Assembly (NCBI GenBank): GCA_013433145.1
Contig: CM024187.1
Coordinates: forward strand, 17,721,826 to 17,785,825
Length of the DNA stretch: 64,000 nt
Reading direction: 5' to 3'
From: Ascaris suum
Taxonomy: Eukaryota; Nematoda; Chromadorea; Rhabditida; Ascarididae
The notes under the pieces are model-generated. The model made no database searches. It was not told where the DNA came from and saw nothing but the letters and a program-made list of their open reading frames with translations. Positions within the stretch are counted from its first letter, which is position 1; every line of letters starts with the position of its first letter. The position numbers and the translations under genes were made by a program. Shown here piece after piece: positions 52,469 to 64,000 of the stretch.

Positions 52469-53906
52469 CTAGCATGGAGGAACAAGATATCTAGGATCCT
52501 GGACATAACGCAGTATTTTCGGGGGCAGTGGCAGCTTGGAGATTGACGAAGGGCTCACCGCATGTCGGATGACAACGCGACAGAGGTACTTGAGAGGAGG
52601 CAGAAGTTCATGACGATGCAGCGCTTTATTCAGCGCCATTGTCTGCGTTGCTGCACGATCGCCCTTTTCATGCATTAATAAGCAAACACCGCGCTCACCA
52701 CAGCGTTGCAACGTCTCAACGAAAGCCATCAATGACTCAGATCTCACCAAAGAATTAGGACCTGCAAAACAAATGCCCATCTTGCTCACATACACATCAA
52801 GCACACAGTAAAAATGATCAGTTATATTGCGCACATTCAAATTTCTTCAACGAGGTGAATTCAGACCCTTCTATATCATAAAAGAGAAAGTACAAGAATT
52901 TAATACGAAAATAAACCTAACGCTATCCAAATCGATTATCTATTGAACATGTCAAAATCCACTGCATATTAGTCTGGATAGCAGCACTACTTTATCCAAC
53001 ATTATCGCTGTCTACATTGCATGAGCGCTTTGAAGAAAGATGGCTAGGCACTGGCTGCCAAATCCTACTGTGCAGTATAGCTGCACTCGAGTTCGCGTCT
53101 AGTTACGGCTCCTCTGATGGGACAAAGAGAGCCATCAGTGGTGTCGCAATCCTCGAATTCACTTTCCTCAACACAGCACTGGAAGATTTTATGGACTCGC
53201 GAGCATATACCGAATCCTGCTTCCGAAAGGAAAGTTCCCCTAAAAAACGTACCGCCGAGGCAGAATTTGCCGCCATGTTGGGGAAGACGCGTATGGTGCA
53301 CCGAGTTGGCGGTCCTATACGATATCGTAAAAATATAACGATCACTTGCCGAATCTCGAATTAGATAGGTGCCAAGAGCATAATCCATCAGAACCCTCTC
53401 TGCTTCCAACCACGACATATTACCCCAATACCATGAGCACTACAACAAAGTATGTTTTGATTTAGTCTGTAAAACGTGGTCCATCAAAAAATTCGCAAAG
53501 CCACAAATATAGATCCTAAAACGGAGCATGAGAAGGTAATACTCTGTCATCATTAATAGTACCGTAGTAAACCTAGAATCATTAAGAAAGAAAGATGCAG
53601 CCACACCAGGTTATGAAAATCTAGTCATCTTATTGTATAATGGTGACAACGTTATACCTCTCCCGCTGATCACATTTGCAAAATTTTCGTGCAAACTTTA
53701 GGGCTGTAGCGCCTCACCCCTTTAGTTAAAGAAAGGATGTCAAGCGGGGCGTGGAAATGCCGCCAGTGCAGATAGGCGATGACAGAACCGAATCACCTGA
53801 CGAATGGATCGCATCGAGTGAGTGAATGAATGTGGGGGATGTCGTTTTGGACGCTCCACCTCATCATCCTCATCCATAGGTTGTGTACAGATTCGAACCG
53901 CAATCC
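52469..53906 (-). CDS. SH2 plus SOCS-box protein, SOCS6/7-like; three 3' exons, 5' end not found
   Basis: SOCS proteins bind phosphotyrosine through SH2 and recruit Elongin BC and Cullin-5 through the SOCS box, directing targets to ubiquitylation. Exons: 53906-53797, 53439-53253 and 52761-52469 (stop), phases 0 and 1 matched. The first exon has an acidic run (MDEDDEVE) and ends SMRSIRQ. The second opens CSWYWGNMSWLEAERVL, the SH2 entry typical of SOCS6/7, with the phosphotyrosine arginine in GTYLIRDS and then SVHHTRLPQHGGKF. The third completes SH2 and has the BC box LKYLCRVVIRHAV and Cul5-type box LPLPPKILRYV, then ten residues to the stop. The seen part is 196 residues. The first listed exon begins in mid-codon, so at least one upstream exon exists; I could not identify it between 53.9 and 58.5 kb. 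Without splicing, the SH2 frame runs past the donor into an unrelated tail. Confidence 0.9.
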
Positions 53907-56728
53907 CTGAACATAAACGGCCAATCAATAGTACATCCGGTATGCAATAAACTTCTACTGTACGAACTAGGCAGAATTAACAAATAACGATACAAAAAAG
54001 CCAATGAATGTAATAGTGGAGATTACATCAGAAATAAAATAACCTTCAAAATAACTCCAGAATACGCAACAGCGTTTTCAAAACGTTCTCATCCCTAAAA
54101 CAGATCTGCGGAACCCATAACGCTGCATAGACTTATTTACTGAGGATGCAAATACCTACGAACAAATGGCAGGAAATTTATAGCGCTTGCGGGCATAAGG
54201 AAGGGAGTTTATACAGAGCAGTTAGACACTATAAAATTTCTTAATCCATCGACAGGAACCTTCTACTTCTCTCGGTAACATGTTGCTCGGAACATACTCA
54301 TATCATGAACCTGGAGTGGAAGCCTGACGTGAGAGGATGGTTGTTAGGATGAGGCTTATAATACGAACAAGTGCAAGTGCAGCAGGGCTTGTACTGCAGA
54401 GACAAATCTCAGTTCGAAGCTATAGTGTCACTCACAACGCCTATATGCGTCCCTTTCCGACAGCCCCCGATGTTGACTTACAAATCATAACCGAAAGCAC
54501 AGATATGGAGCAACTTAAAACGTGTTGGAAGCAATGCAACAGTTCCACGAAATTGCAGCATGACATGAATCAGCTCCTGCATCACAGACCATAACAAACA
54601 GACACTAGATCAACGAGCGTTAGTAGCCCAGAAAGACTGTTAATGCCATGGTATAAGTCATATACGCTGCAAAAACCGCAACTATCATGCCGTAAAAAAT
54701 TACGCCACAGATGATTCGATGTCATTTCTTAATCGATAAAAGAGAGCATCGATTCGTAAGGCCACAACAACAAGAAACGAAACAGTAAAGCCAATATGCA
54801 TAGCGGCTCAAGCGCGTGGGAATATTGGTAGACAGACTGTGATCAATGATGAGCGATTAGCAACTTCACAAATATCGAGTGCCTCCGAATGCGATTCGGT
54901 GAGACCCAAAATTCCGATTTCGGACCCCAGCTACGCAACAGCAGTCAAAGCATGCCATCCGCGACTCCAATGAATTGAGCGGTCAGCTTCCCAACCTGAG
55001 CCCACCCACGGAGTCGACTGCGAGGTGAATCCTATCTGATTCTACTCCTAAGATTGCTATAGATGTTAAACTAGAAAGCACAAGAACGAACGTTACATAG
55101 ACTTTTCAACAGACGCAAAAAATCGCCCTCACTTATCAGAATGCAGAATTAAACCGAAGGGAGTCCATCTCCACTACAAAAAGCTCCGCTTTAAAGCAAT
55201 TGTACGCTTGAAGAAAAGTTTTCACTTTCTAACATACTCGTTCAAGTTTTCATAGAACTTTCTAACATTCCTCATTTTTATAGACAAAGTGCAGAAGTAC
55301 TCTTACTCAGTCGTTATGAAAATATGTGCTCCATTTCCCTTCAAAGCTGTAGAAATTAACCAGAAGCGAAGAATTCAGAGGAAGTGAAGCAGGAGAGCTA
55401 GGTACACCAGCCGGAAAAGAGCGACCTGATGCGGACTGGCTGGAACTATGTAATTACAAGTTCAGACAAAGTTCACCTCAAAATTTTAGCTTGGCAATGA
55501 ACCATATCGTCCTGGAATGATCCACGGAGAATTTAGTGAACATGAAGTGACCAGTTTATAAAAATACTGCAGAAGCATCCATCAAAACTGCGAAAAAAGC
55601 AACGAAGTTCTTTTGCGTAAAAACTGAGCAACAAGCAAAATTCTTCTGCACTCGATGAGATTGAAGCAGCAAGCTAATTGCCGCACATAGAAACCGATGC
55701 TGTGTTCGATCTGTAACAACGAAAAGACTGATTCCATAGACCTGACAGGAGCCTACGAAGTGATTCTAATCTCAACCTAATTTCAATGTGATTCTCACAC
55801 TAATAAAACCACGTAAAATACCGACTGCTGGTGAGGGTTCGACTGTGAAATGCAACAAGCGTTTACGATGTATTTTTTGCATAGATGAGAAAAGCTAGCT
55901 TAGCATTACTTAAGGATTTAGCGGTATGGATAACAATGAAGCAGATAACTATAAGATGGTTCACGCATAAATCTTCCAAAATTGACATCTCGAGAATAGC
56001 TGAAGATCCTAAAACGCAGGTTCCAATCGGGTGCTAACGAAAGACTAGAAGTTGGCGAGAGAAAAGTGGTCATCATCAAACGGTGTAAACTCGCACTTAC
56101 GTACTTATGACGCAGTCGAGCATTTTGTTTTGTTGTCGTTGCCATTGTTCACTTTTTTTTGTTCCTATTCTGTGCGTTCGCATTTCACCTATATAGTTCA
56201 TAATGGATTTGATGAATGTGTCCATCCGACATGCTTCCAAACAAACATCTTGTACTTCTAGAATGTTACTGTCCCACTATATAGCCTCTGATTCGGCATT
56301 CAGCGAGAATGCATTCAACTTTGCCGAAGATCCAAGTGATGTGAAAGCTCCAAAGATAATAAGGACCTTCGATGGTTTCAACTTGGCTGGACAAATGTGC
56401 GATCGTTTTTTTTTTTTTTGCTTGTAAATGTCACTGAAGAGCACATCCATATTAAACGTGACGTGATCCGCATCTTTCCCATCGCGATTCCTCCCTGATT
56501 CCCGACACACCGTTAAACCGAACAACTGCAAAAATTTCACCAGCGAAATTAATTCCGGTGGTTTCTTAAAGAAGGTGAAGTAATGGCAAGGGCTGCTGAC
56601 TACGAATAATAATTCCTATTAACTTAGGATCACTCAATATTGTTTATCGGTCTCCTAGCAGCTCCAAGAAAAATGCAATCACGCTTCTATACATACTGCT
56701 GCGCCTTCAAGTCTTCAACAGTTTTAAG

Positions 56729-56802
56729 TAATACCTGCTACAGTCAATTTCTGTCAATGCTAGTAGAGAAGCGGTAGAGATAGAAGCACTTAGCAGGTAT
56801 TA
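56729..56802. repeat. Inverted repeat, 11-bp arms around 52 bases
   Basis: TAATACCTGCT at 56729-56739 and its exact complement AGCAGGTATTA at 56792-56802, between the SOCS and MED23 genes. The size would fit a small hairpin RNA or element; chance is possible. Confidence 0.6.
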
Positions 56803-58510
56803 TGAATACTTTCAAGCGATAATGCTAATGCAAAAGCCATTTTGCGGTGATGGAAGCACTTCACTCAACTCTAATACTAGCTGGTAGTTGGGCCATGAAC
56901 AGTAGCGTAATTAAAAGAACTTATACTATAACTAACATGACCTCTAGTAGCAACTGCCATCGGTAATAGTACTAGTACTATGGCTTATTACTCCGCTTAC
57001 ATAACTGGCTACTCCAAATTTGAAGGTCAAGCCAGGAACTCATCGAAGATCCCATCCATTCAGAAATCTGCACTGAAAATAATCAGGAACCCAGTTAGGA
57101 ACGCACGAAGCACAATGGTGTACCTGTAGTGTGTTTAAGCTCTTGGCCATGATTTCATGAAATAGCAGCCAACCAATCAAAGCAGCGAAAATTCTAGCGC
57201 CTCTAAGAAAAAGCAATCACCTTCTAGTGATTCCAATTCCAGGAAAAAAGAACCAATTCCTTGGCCAGCTTTCTCCAGAACAAGGAGTCGACTTCTAGAC
57301 TCAACTCGGGGGTCAGATAAGAAGCTAACTTCCGAAGCCGTCTGTTATTGCCAGGAAGTATGAAAGTGCTCATACTATAGGAAAAATTGGAGGTGATCTA
57401 GAAGATACTCGAAGAATGGGTGGAAAGTAAGCCGTAAATATCTTCAAAGCAGCTTGGCACCGAGACAGCAATTCCAATAACTTCGCAATATCGGCGGAAG
57501 AAGTAAAGAGATGCGGCAGCAGAACCGTCGAGTGCAGCAGACAGAAAAACTGCTGCTTAATGAATTCCATAAACATCAAGATAGATTAAAGTTCGAGACA
57601 ACGAGCCTTCATTTCAAAGAGGACCATTAATGAGCAACAAAACTTTATGAACAACAGTTCAACAAATACATCAATTATATACAAATTGAGGACTGCGCCT
57701 AAGACGATAAAAAATCGAAGGAGACGGCACATGGAAAAGAAGGAAACAATATAGATCCAAACGCTCCAAAAGCGAAGTTTTCACGAAATCGTTAACAAAA
57801 AAACATTCACCAATTTGTTAAATTCATCAACGGGAAGGTAATTTCGCACCTGCAAAGCACAGCAAGGCGGTGTCATGTCGTACGTGCATACTTTTGCGTA
57901 AAGCAGAAAAACGCTCCAAAAGCGGATCATTTGCACGAAATTTGATAGTCGGCTGAAACAAATATGAACGCATTTTTAGGCAAGTTTCAATACCTACCTA
58001 TGATTAATGAAACCGGTTGGTCTAATGCCAGCCGCTCGATACGCTTGTAGGTTTGTTTGATCGATAGAGAAAAAAAGAAGGGAAGACAGATATCCGAGCA
58101 AAAAAATTGGTGACTGAGACATCCAGGCGGAAATTTTGCAGAAAAGAGAAAAAGAAATGCCTCACAGTGACATCAACATGAACGTTATTAGCAACAAATG
58201 AGGGAAAAAAGTGCGCAAGATTGTAGATTCTAAAAGAATGTGCATATAACCAATCATCGTTCTAATGCACGATTACGAAATTCAACAGTGACGCCATACT
58301 ATCGAAAGTACACAGATCAAGCTGCAATTTTTGAAGAACTGCAAATTAGAGTTTCTTTCCACAATGATGCACATATCGAACACTGGGTTTCGAACAGATG
58401 AGCCGGATAAATACGAGATGGGCGTATCAACGAGCGAGCGATGAGAGACTGATATTACAGCAATAAAACAACCATATGGAGATTTAAGAGCTCGATACCT
58501 CAAAAAAAAA

Positions 58511-58543
58511 TTATATATATATATATACATTATATATATATAC

Positions 58544-58600
<57 letters not shown>

Positions 58601-58609
58601 ATATATATA
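58511..58609. repeat. Imperfect (TA)n microsatellite
   Basis: TA repeat interrupted by ACAT and ACATGT, about 240 bp beyond the MED23 stop, so in or near its 3' UTR or flank. Confidence 0.95.
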
Positions 58610-58843
58610 AGGTGTACATTAAAACAATTCTCGTGCTATATGACAACAAACGACCACAAAAACAATGCTCTCTGATCGCATTCCCCTCATTATCGAATTT
58701 CGACGTCTGATTGTGCACTGTGGACCGATCGCTCAGGTTTTGCGTATGAGACTCCTGCCATCGCGAATCGCTTTGAAAGCCCTCCATAATTCTGACAAGG
58801 GAGCATTCGGAAGCGTGAAAAGAACTCAACAGGCAGACGAGCT

Positions 58844-61800
58844 TCACAGGCCAAAGCTGTTTGTTGCGTTCAGCTTATGCGGTGGTACATCGTTGCTGAG
58901 CTGAGAGTGGGATATATATTTGAGCTTAACGCGCATTGAAGGCGATAGCCGTTGGATGGCTTGTTCAGCCTCATTCTTCACGAAATCACCTACATACATA
59001 TATTTCATATGGTAGAGCAGATCGCAGATCGCATCTTCGTATTTCAGAACGCCCACCCGTTCGTTCACTTTCACTGTCATCTTGTATACGTCGACGGCCA
59101 GCTGCAAGACACGCCATCAACCAGCACTCTCAATTAATCACATTTTTCAACTGGACTTTATCGACTCGAATATCCCACAAACTATGTCACACTCTATCCC
59201 ATAAAGCGTGGTAGGCGGATCTTAGAAAACTTTAACAGGTACTATCTCAAGCGCTGGCGCATGCTAAGATGTGATTAAACGCTGCAAGTAAGAGAATAAG
59301 TGGTAAGTCCACAATACTGCACAAAATGCTAAGTGCTAACCCATAAAATTAAGCACTGCCGTCACTATTATTATGTGCTAGATTCTCTACAGCTGAGCAT
59401 CACTAACACACACGTAATGCATCATAAATTAAACCACTTTTTAGCAAGTGAATGTTTTCAACCAGAAATATCTATGCAGAAAAAACAACGGCTTCAAGAA
59501 ACATGTGTTGCCAAGGACTACACTCGGTTAAAGCCTCCCCTCCTGCCCATCTCCACTCCCTAACTCCTACTGATTAAAACTGATTAAAGTTTTCTCTCCT
59601 GAACCTCACCCTCATTAATCAGAGTAGGGCCTCACCTTCCCTCCTTCTTATCTCCACCGACAGTAAGTTAAAGCAAACCCTCAGTTTAGCACCCGACTCG
59701 TATATCTGTAGCTATCTTAATAAAAATGCGCAAATAGATGATATAAAGGGATAAATAAAAGCAGAACAAGAAAACTAGCTCCGAAATGAAAGATAGCCCT
59801 CCAAAATACTGACATCCTGAATCTGTTTGCTTCTTTCCTTGGCGTCGTAAAACCGCTGCAGAATTGGTACGACAAGGCGCAAAACGAAAATAAGTTGCGC
59901 CTCGGTGACCAGCTTTGGAGCCAACTGATCTCGAACGAACTCCGGCAACGCCGCCAAAGAGCTCTGAAAATAAATGCCCGCTTTTTATTTATATGGCCCT
60001 TAGAAGGGCAATTATCTGGACTGCAATTAACACAATTATCAGAAATCACTTCTGTTCTCACATTTTTAAAGAGCAAACTATATGTGACAGATCGGTCACT
60101 CGAGTCATTTAAGAGATTTTAAATTGAATTCCTTTAAAGGGGCCAAGTGAGCTAATTGCAGAGTTGACACTGCTCTGCCCTTCAAGCATCGAACAACACG
60201 TACGCATCACAACAAGCCAACAAACCGTGTTGCAGTGTTGCAGGTAAGCATGTCCCAATGCTAGATTCGTCAGCAGCTGGTTTTCCGTCAGAAGAAAGCA
60301 TTCACTCTCAAGACTCTCGAAGCAAATCGAGGGGTCACCTGAAATTAGCATCAAGCAATGGCACACTATGAAATCCGTTGCTTAGGCTACTAAAGCTTCT
60401 ATTATTAAAAAGGAAAAATTGAAGATCACTGAGTAGTTCTTTCCACACAACGGTTTCAGATAATTCTATAGGCATTCTGATATCACTATCAACGCAAAAA
60501 ACAACCTACATTTCAAATACAGATGAACCTCCTCTAAAAATCATAATGTTGCTGGATTCAAATTAAGCATACGGCAGGTTTGCACTCAGTCCAACTTGCA
60601 GACAAATAAAAAACGCATACCCTGTGTTAAGGCCTCCGAATCGAGCACCGAAACGATATGATCATAGAATACGTGTTGAAATGAGCTCGGCAACGCAGTC
60701 AAGATGAGTGCAACTGTATTTATCGTCGCGTACCTATAATTCATCGCCATCGAATGACAACAAAACAGAGCTTCTACTTTCAAACAGCACCGAAATAGTT
60801 AACAGCAAAATCACTGATATAAAGATAATACTCTTATGCTGACTATTTCGTGGAACAAAGTAAACCTATCGCCCCGAATGGGGCACATTCCGCCTCCCAT
60901 AAAGGTAGAGAAATACAAAATACGATTTTCTGTACGATTCACTGCTAAAAACTCTGTTTGCTAAATGATTAAAAGACCTTACGGTTGATGAAGCGGTCGA
61001 ATAAAGACCAGGTCGATGAGGGCACGAGCAGTGACGGTTGGTGCGTGAGGTGAGGCGAGCAACTCTATACACGCACCTGTCAGCGCTTGTCCTGCAGGTG
61101 GCAGCTCAGCAAACCTCCAATCCTGAATACTTCAGTCAGGCACACTTGCAAAGACAGCATATAAACTGACAGCCTCACAAACGTCGTCCTACGATAAGCA
61201 GTAACACTTTATCCCAAGTGGATATTTCTGCAACGGTGAGGTGCCTGTCAATTTTCATTCTTATTAGAGCATTTCCTGTTCTTAACACTTTCAAAAACCC
61301 AAAGTTTTATTTGCCCTACGATGTCGGGCAAGTCTACCAAAGAAATAAATGTGCACAACGTATATGCGAGTAATTTTCAGGAAAAACCCTTCAGATAAGG
61401 CTGCGTTCTGCCTTAAAGTGAACGAAATGATATCCAAATCAAAGAAAGAGGAAACATTATACTGCAAGAACGCGATGATATTGTGATAATTGCATATCTT
61501 ATTTGCAACGTATCAGAAACAAGTTGTTAATAATTACTAACCCTATAAACAAAGTGAGGTGGTTGGTGAGGGTAGTGCGATGCCTGCAGAATTCTATCCA
61601 CCAAAACCTGGCAAAACTGCGATGGAAGTGACAGCTGATGATTATCCTGGATGAATGAAGGCGTCAAAAGAGCGTACTTTCCGTCCCTGAAGTGACAGAC
61701 GTCGATAACAATCTGTTTCAATGAACGGAATCAAATTGCATGTCTCCTAAGGATTGAACAACAGCAATCAGATTTCTTCGACCGAATTTAATCACCAAAG

Positions 61801-63218
61801 TAATGACCTCATTCGGTGGTAACGTAGGTTGTTTCACCAGCCACTAAGCAAATTTCAAAAGAAGCCTCTACGCATCCGTGACTACTATGAAGCAAACTAT
61901 TTTCAAGGTAGAACAATGGCCTTTATTACGAAGGAAAACCACACATCGTGTTTGCCTGACAGCAGTTGCAAGAGAAAGCCAATGATATGCATGATCGTTT
62001 TTCACTGCTTTTTCTAATTCCAACTGTAGACAGACAATTCGCTGCATACTGATCAAGTGCTGTGGGTCATAAGAGGTCATAAATCCACTGTTAGCGATCA
62101 TTAGCATCCATCACACAAAACGGGTAGATCGCTTTTTGTGTACACCACTGGATCCTTTCACAAGTACATCCACCAAAAACCTGCATCCTATTTCAACTGT
62201 AATACCTAACTCCTTTTAAAACAACAGTTGAAGATATTCACGCCGATATGACTGTATCGTCCAAAGAATGGCTCCCGACGAATGTGTGGATCGAAGAATG
62301 CGGTTGGTCATAGGTACAAAATCGAAGAAAAGCAACGTGAAGATAACAACAAAGGTAAATCGACAAAGAACCTCTCTTCCAGTTGACCACAGATCTCCAA
62401 AACGAAAATTCGAGCCCTCGCCGTATGTGACAAAGTTTTGTCGAGGCAATACAGCACACTATACATATAGGCGGCCGGTTGTGCTGCAAACTCGCTAAGC
62501 AATTAGGAAACGACTCGATTATTGTGGTGCAAAAACTCATAAATAAGCTCACAGGCGCATCACAAAATAAGCAAGGAGGTGATTATTCCATTAAAATGGC
62601 GGATTTCCAATCAATGCTTTATTTATTAAATACAATTGCGCTATCCGACAACTCGCAGCCAACAAATAGGTGAATCAGCGGCATCATAAAAAAAAAGAAA
62701 CTGTCCATCACCATAGACCTACAAGGATTAGGATGCCGTTATACAGTTTTGAAGAAAGGACGATATAATTCATCGAAATATTCCCCATCAAATATGAAGA
62801 CTCTTGTTGTTGCAGCTATTATTGACCAATTCATAAGATTTTCGATCATGCAAAATTGTTACTTACCGTATGCTAATTTTGGTTAGATTTTTGAGTAAAC
62901 AATGAGAAACGAAACATATAAGAGTTACTTTACAGATATAACAAAAACAAAAGCGAAAGTCATTCAGCAAACGCTGAAAATGGATAACATCAATTTTAAG
63001 CTGCTATCGTTAAGAAAATTAGTTCATCTCAATGCCATAGTGAATTATCAAACAATAATGGCAGAAACAAACAACGAGAACTACAACTTACGGTGATACT
63101 TGTAGCACGGCTTGAAACTCATGAGTAACGTGTTAAATAGCTGATCAGCAACCACCGTTTCGAGTGCCCTTTGCAAGAGAATATCAACTATCTGCAACAT
63201 CTCATCATCATCACCAAC

Positions 63219-63292
<74 letters not shown>

Positions 63293-64000
63293 GTTCACAC
63301 AGAAAATCGGGAACACAACCTTAATGCAAAACTGCAATAAAATTTTCCAGAACTTCCATTTCTTACCATTTTCAAAAACTTTTAAACACTTATCATCGTA
63401 GACGAAAAACAGTTTCATCTTTGGTCCTAACCGATCACTTCATTCACTCACAGCCTTGTGCAGCTCGTCATGACTTTAAGATTCTGCCCACAAGTTTGCC
63501 TACGGGTCTGTAAATGAATTCAAAGTGCACTCTACTTCAGACTGTGAGGATGTACACGCTCACTTTATCAATTCAGAGAATGTGATGCGACAAGAAAGCA
63601 ATTTCTTTAAACAACGATTGCAGTGTACTACCGGAAGGATTCTCTCCGCCAAGTTGCCATAATAGATTGGCATATGCAACTCTGGATTTATAGTTGGCTG
63701 TTCCATTTGACGAATACCCATCTCAAGTTGCAGCTCCCTTCGTAATTTCGCTTCCATTTCACGATACGTCAGCTCAGGATACTGCTGCAATTCAGACAGT
63801 TGATGATAGTGGCCCCAAAAGTTGCTCAGCTTTTTCTGATTTCCCATAATTTGATAACCAACAGAATAAACGGGCCCTGATGAAGGAACTAAGCAGAACA
63901 GCTCTTAGTCGACGTAGTAAACCGGTTAGTGGGCTCTCTCCAATTAACTCACTTCCCCGAACTCCCACTTCATCTAGCTTATGCAAGACCGCTCCAACAC
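58844..64000 (-). CDS. MED23: Mediator complex subunit 23 (SUR-2/MDT-23), C-terminal third; gene continues beyond the right edge
   Basis: MED23 is a Mediator tail subunit coupling activators (ETS factors downstream of Ras/MAPK) to RNA polymerase II in the nucleus. Exons: 63835-63632, 63191-63092, 62483-62372, 61686-61542, 61122-60983, 60733-60621, 60338-60226, 59963-59814 and 59101-58844 (TGA); every junction keeps phase, giving about 445 residues. Matches to the human C-terminus include MPIYYGNLAERILP, IVDILLQRALE, PAAYMYSVLY, DWRFAELPPAGQAL, INTVALILTALPSSF, LALGHAYLQHCNT, LVVPILQRF and ICDLLYHMKYMYVGDFVKN. The first listed exon may start at 63888 instead, preceded by a 64-bp intron and an exon ending at 63953; that part aligns poorly. 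The N-terminal two thirds must lie to the right of the window. The protein ends shortly after the MKYM block, with a short low-similarity tail. Confidence 0.94.
63216..63295. repeat. (TA)n microsatellite with inverted flanks
   Basis: The TA run (63224-63287) is bounded by AACAATTTT on the left and AAAATTGTT on the right, so the whole 80 bases form one palindrome. It sits in a MED23 intron (63631-63192), close to the acceptor at 63192. Confidence 0.93.

Larger units (their letters stand above)
53907..58843. other. Between MED23 and SOCS-box gene; should hold missing SOCS 5' exons
   Basis: A + ATG frame at 54337-54594 (85 codons) has a basic start with Ser/Arg (MVVRMRLIIRTSASAAG) like a mitochondrial presequence, but no family match. 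A - piece at about 56376-56277 follows a TTTGTCCAG acceptor and is open to a stop; the + strand is open there too. None could be joined to the SOCS exons. Confidence 0.4.

Noticed and set aside
53885..53905. GGTTCGAATC resembling a tRNA B box on the - strand
   Set aside because: It is coding sequence of the SOCS-gene exon 53906-53797, and no A box or cloverleaf surrounds it.
61868..62107. Protein-like - strand frame inside MED23
   Set aside because: The flanking exons 62483-62372 and 61686-61542 join in phase and align without a gap to MED23, so this piece is intronic.

Overview
The window looks like one piece of a nematode (most likely chromadorean) nuclear genome. It is AT-rich, its genes are split by GT-AG introns of 42 bp to about 4 kb, the 3' splice sites are usually T-rich ending in TTTCAG or TTGCAG, and it carries long (TA)n microsatellites. 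There are no long single-exon genes, so I rebuilt genes by reading translated exons against protein families I know and requiring splice sites and codon phases to agree.

Five genes are supported. On the + strand, about 15.0-23.0 kb holds a single-pass transmembrane protein of the phospholipase B / SGNH family, whose catalytic block V is replaced. On the - strand, right to left, come the C-terminal part of Mediator subunit MED23 (SUR-2 family; runs off the right edge), an SH2 plus SOCS-box protein (SOCS6/7-like, 5' end not found), a complete nine-exon mitochondrial tRNA-modifying GTPase (GTPBP3, MnmE family), and a complete three-exon 5-formyltetrahydrofolate cyclo-ligase (MTHFS). All introns in these five models keep frame.

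Region by region: 0-15 kb has no gene I can name, but holds a possible two-exon membrane protein (2.8-3.3 kb, -), a 950-bp frame with one stop (8.1-9.0 kb, -) and an acidic C-terminal exon pair followed by AATAAA (13.0-13.3 kb, +). 15-23 kb is the PLB-like gene. 23-32 kb is the space between the + gene and the first - gene, with a few GC-richer open segments that I cannot assign. 32-64 kb is the block of four - strand genes, whose long introns carry hairpins and tandem repeats.

Functionally the clearest link is GTPBP3 next to MTHFS in the same orientation. GTPBP3 installs a folate-dependent modification on the wobble uridine of mitochondrial tRNAs, and MTHFS recycles 5-formyl-THF into the one-carbon pool. 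MED23 (transcription) and the SOCS protein (ubiquitin-ligase adaptor for tyrosine-phosphorylated targets) have no obvious link to them. No CRISPR array, prokaryotic-type operon, complete transposon or viral gene was seen.
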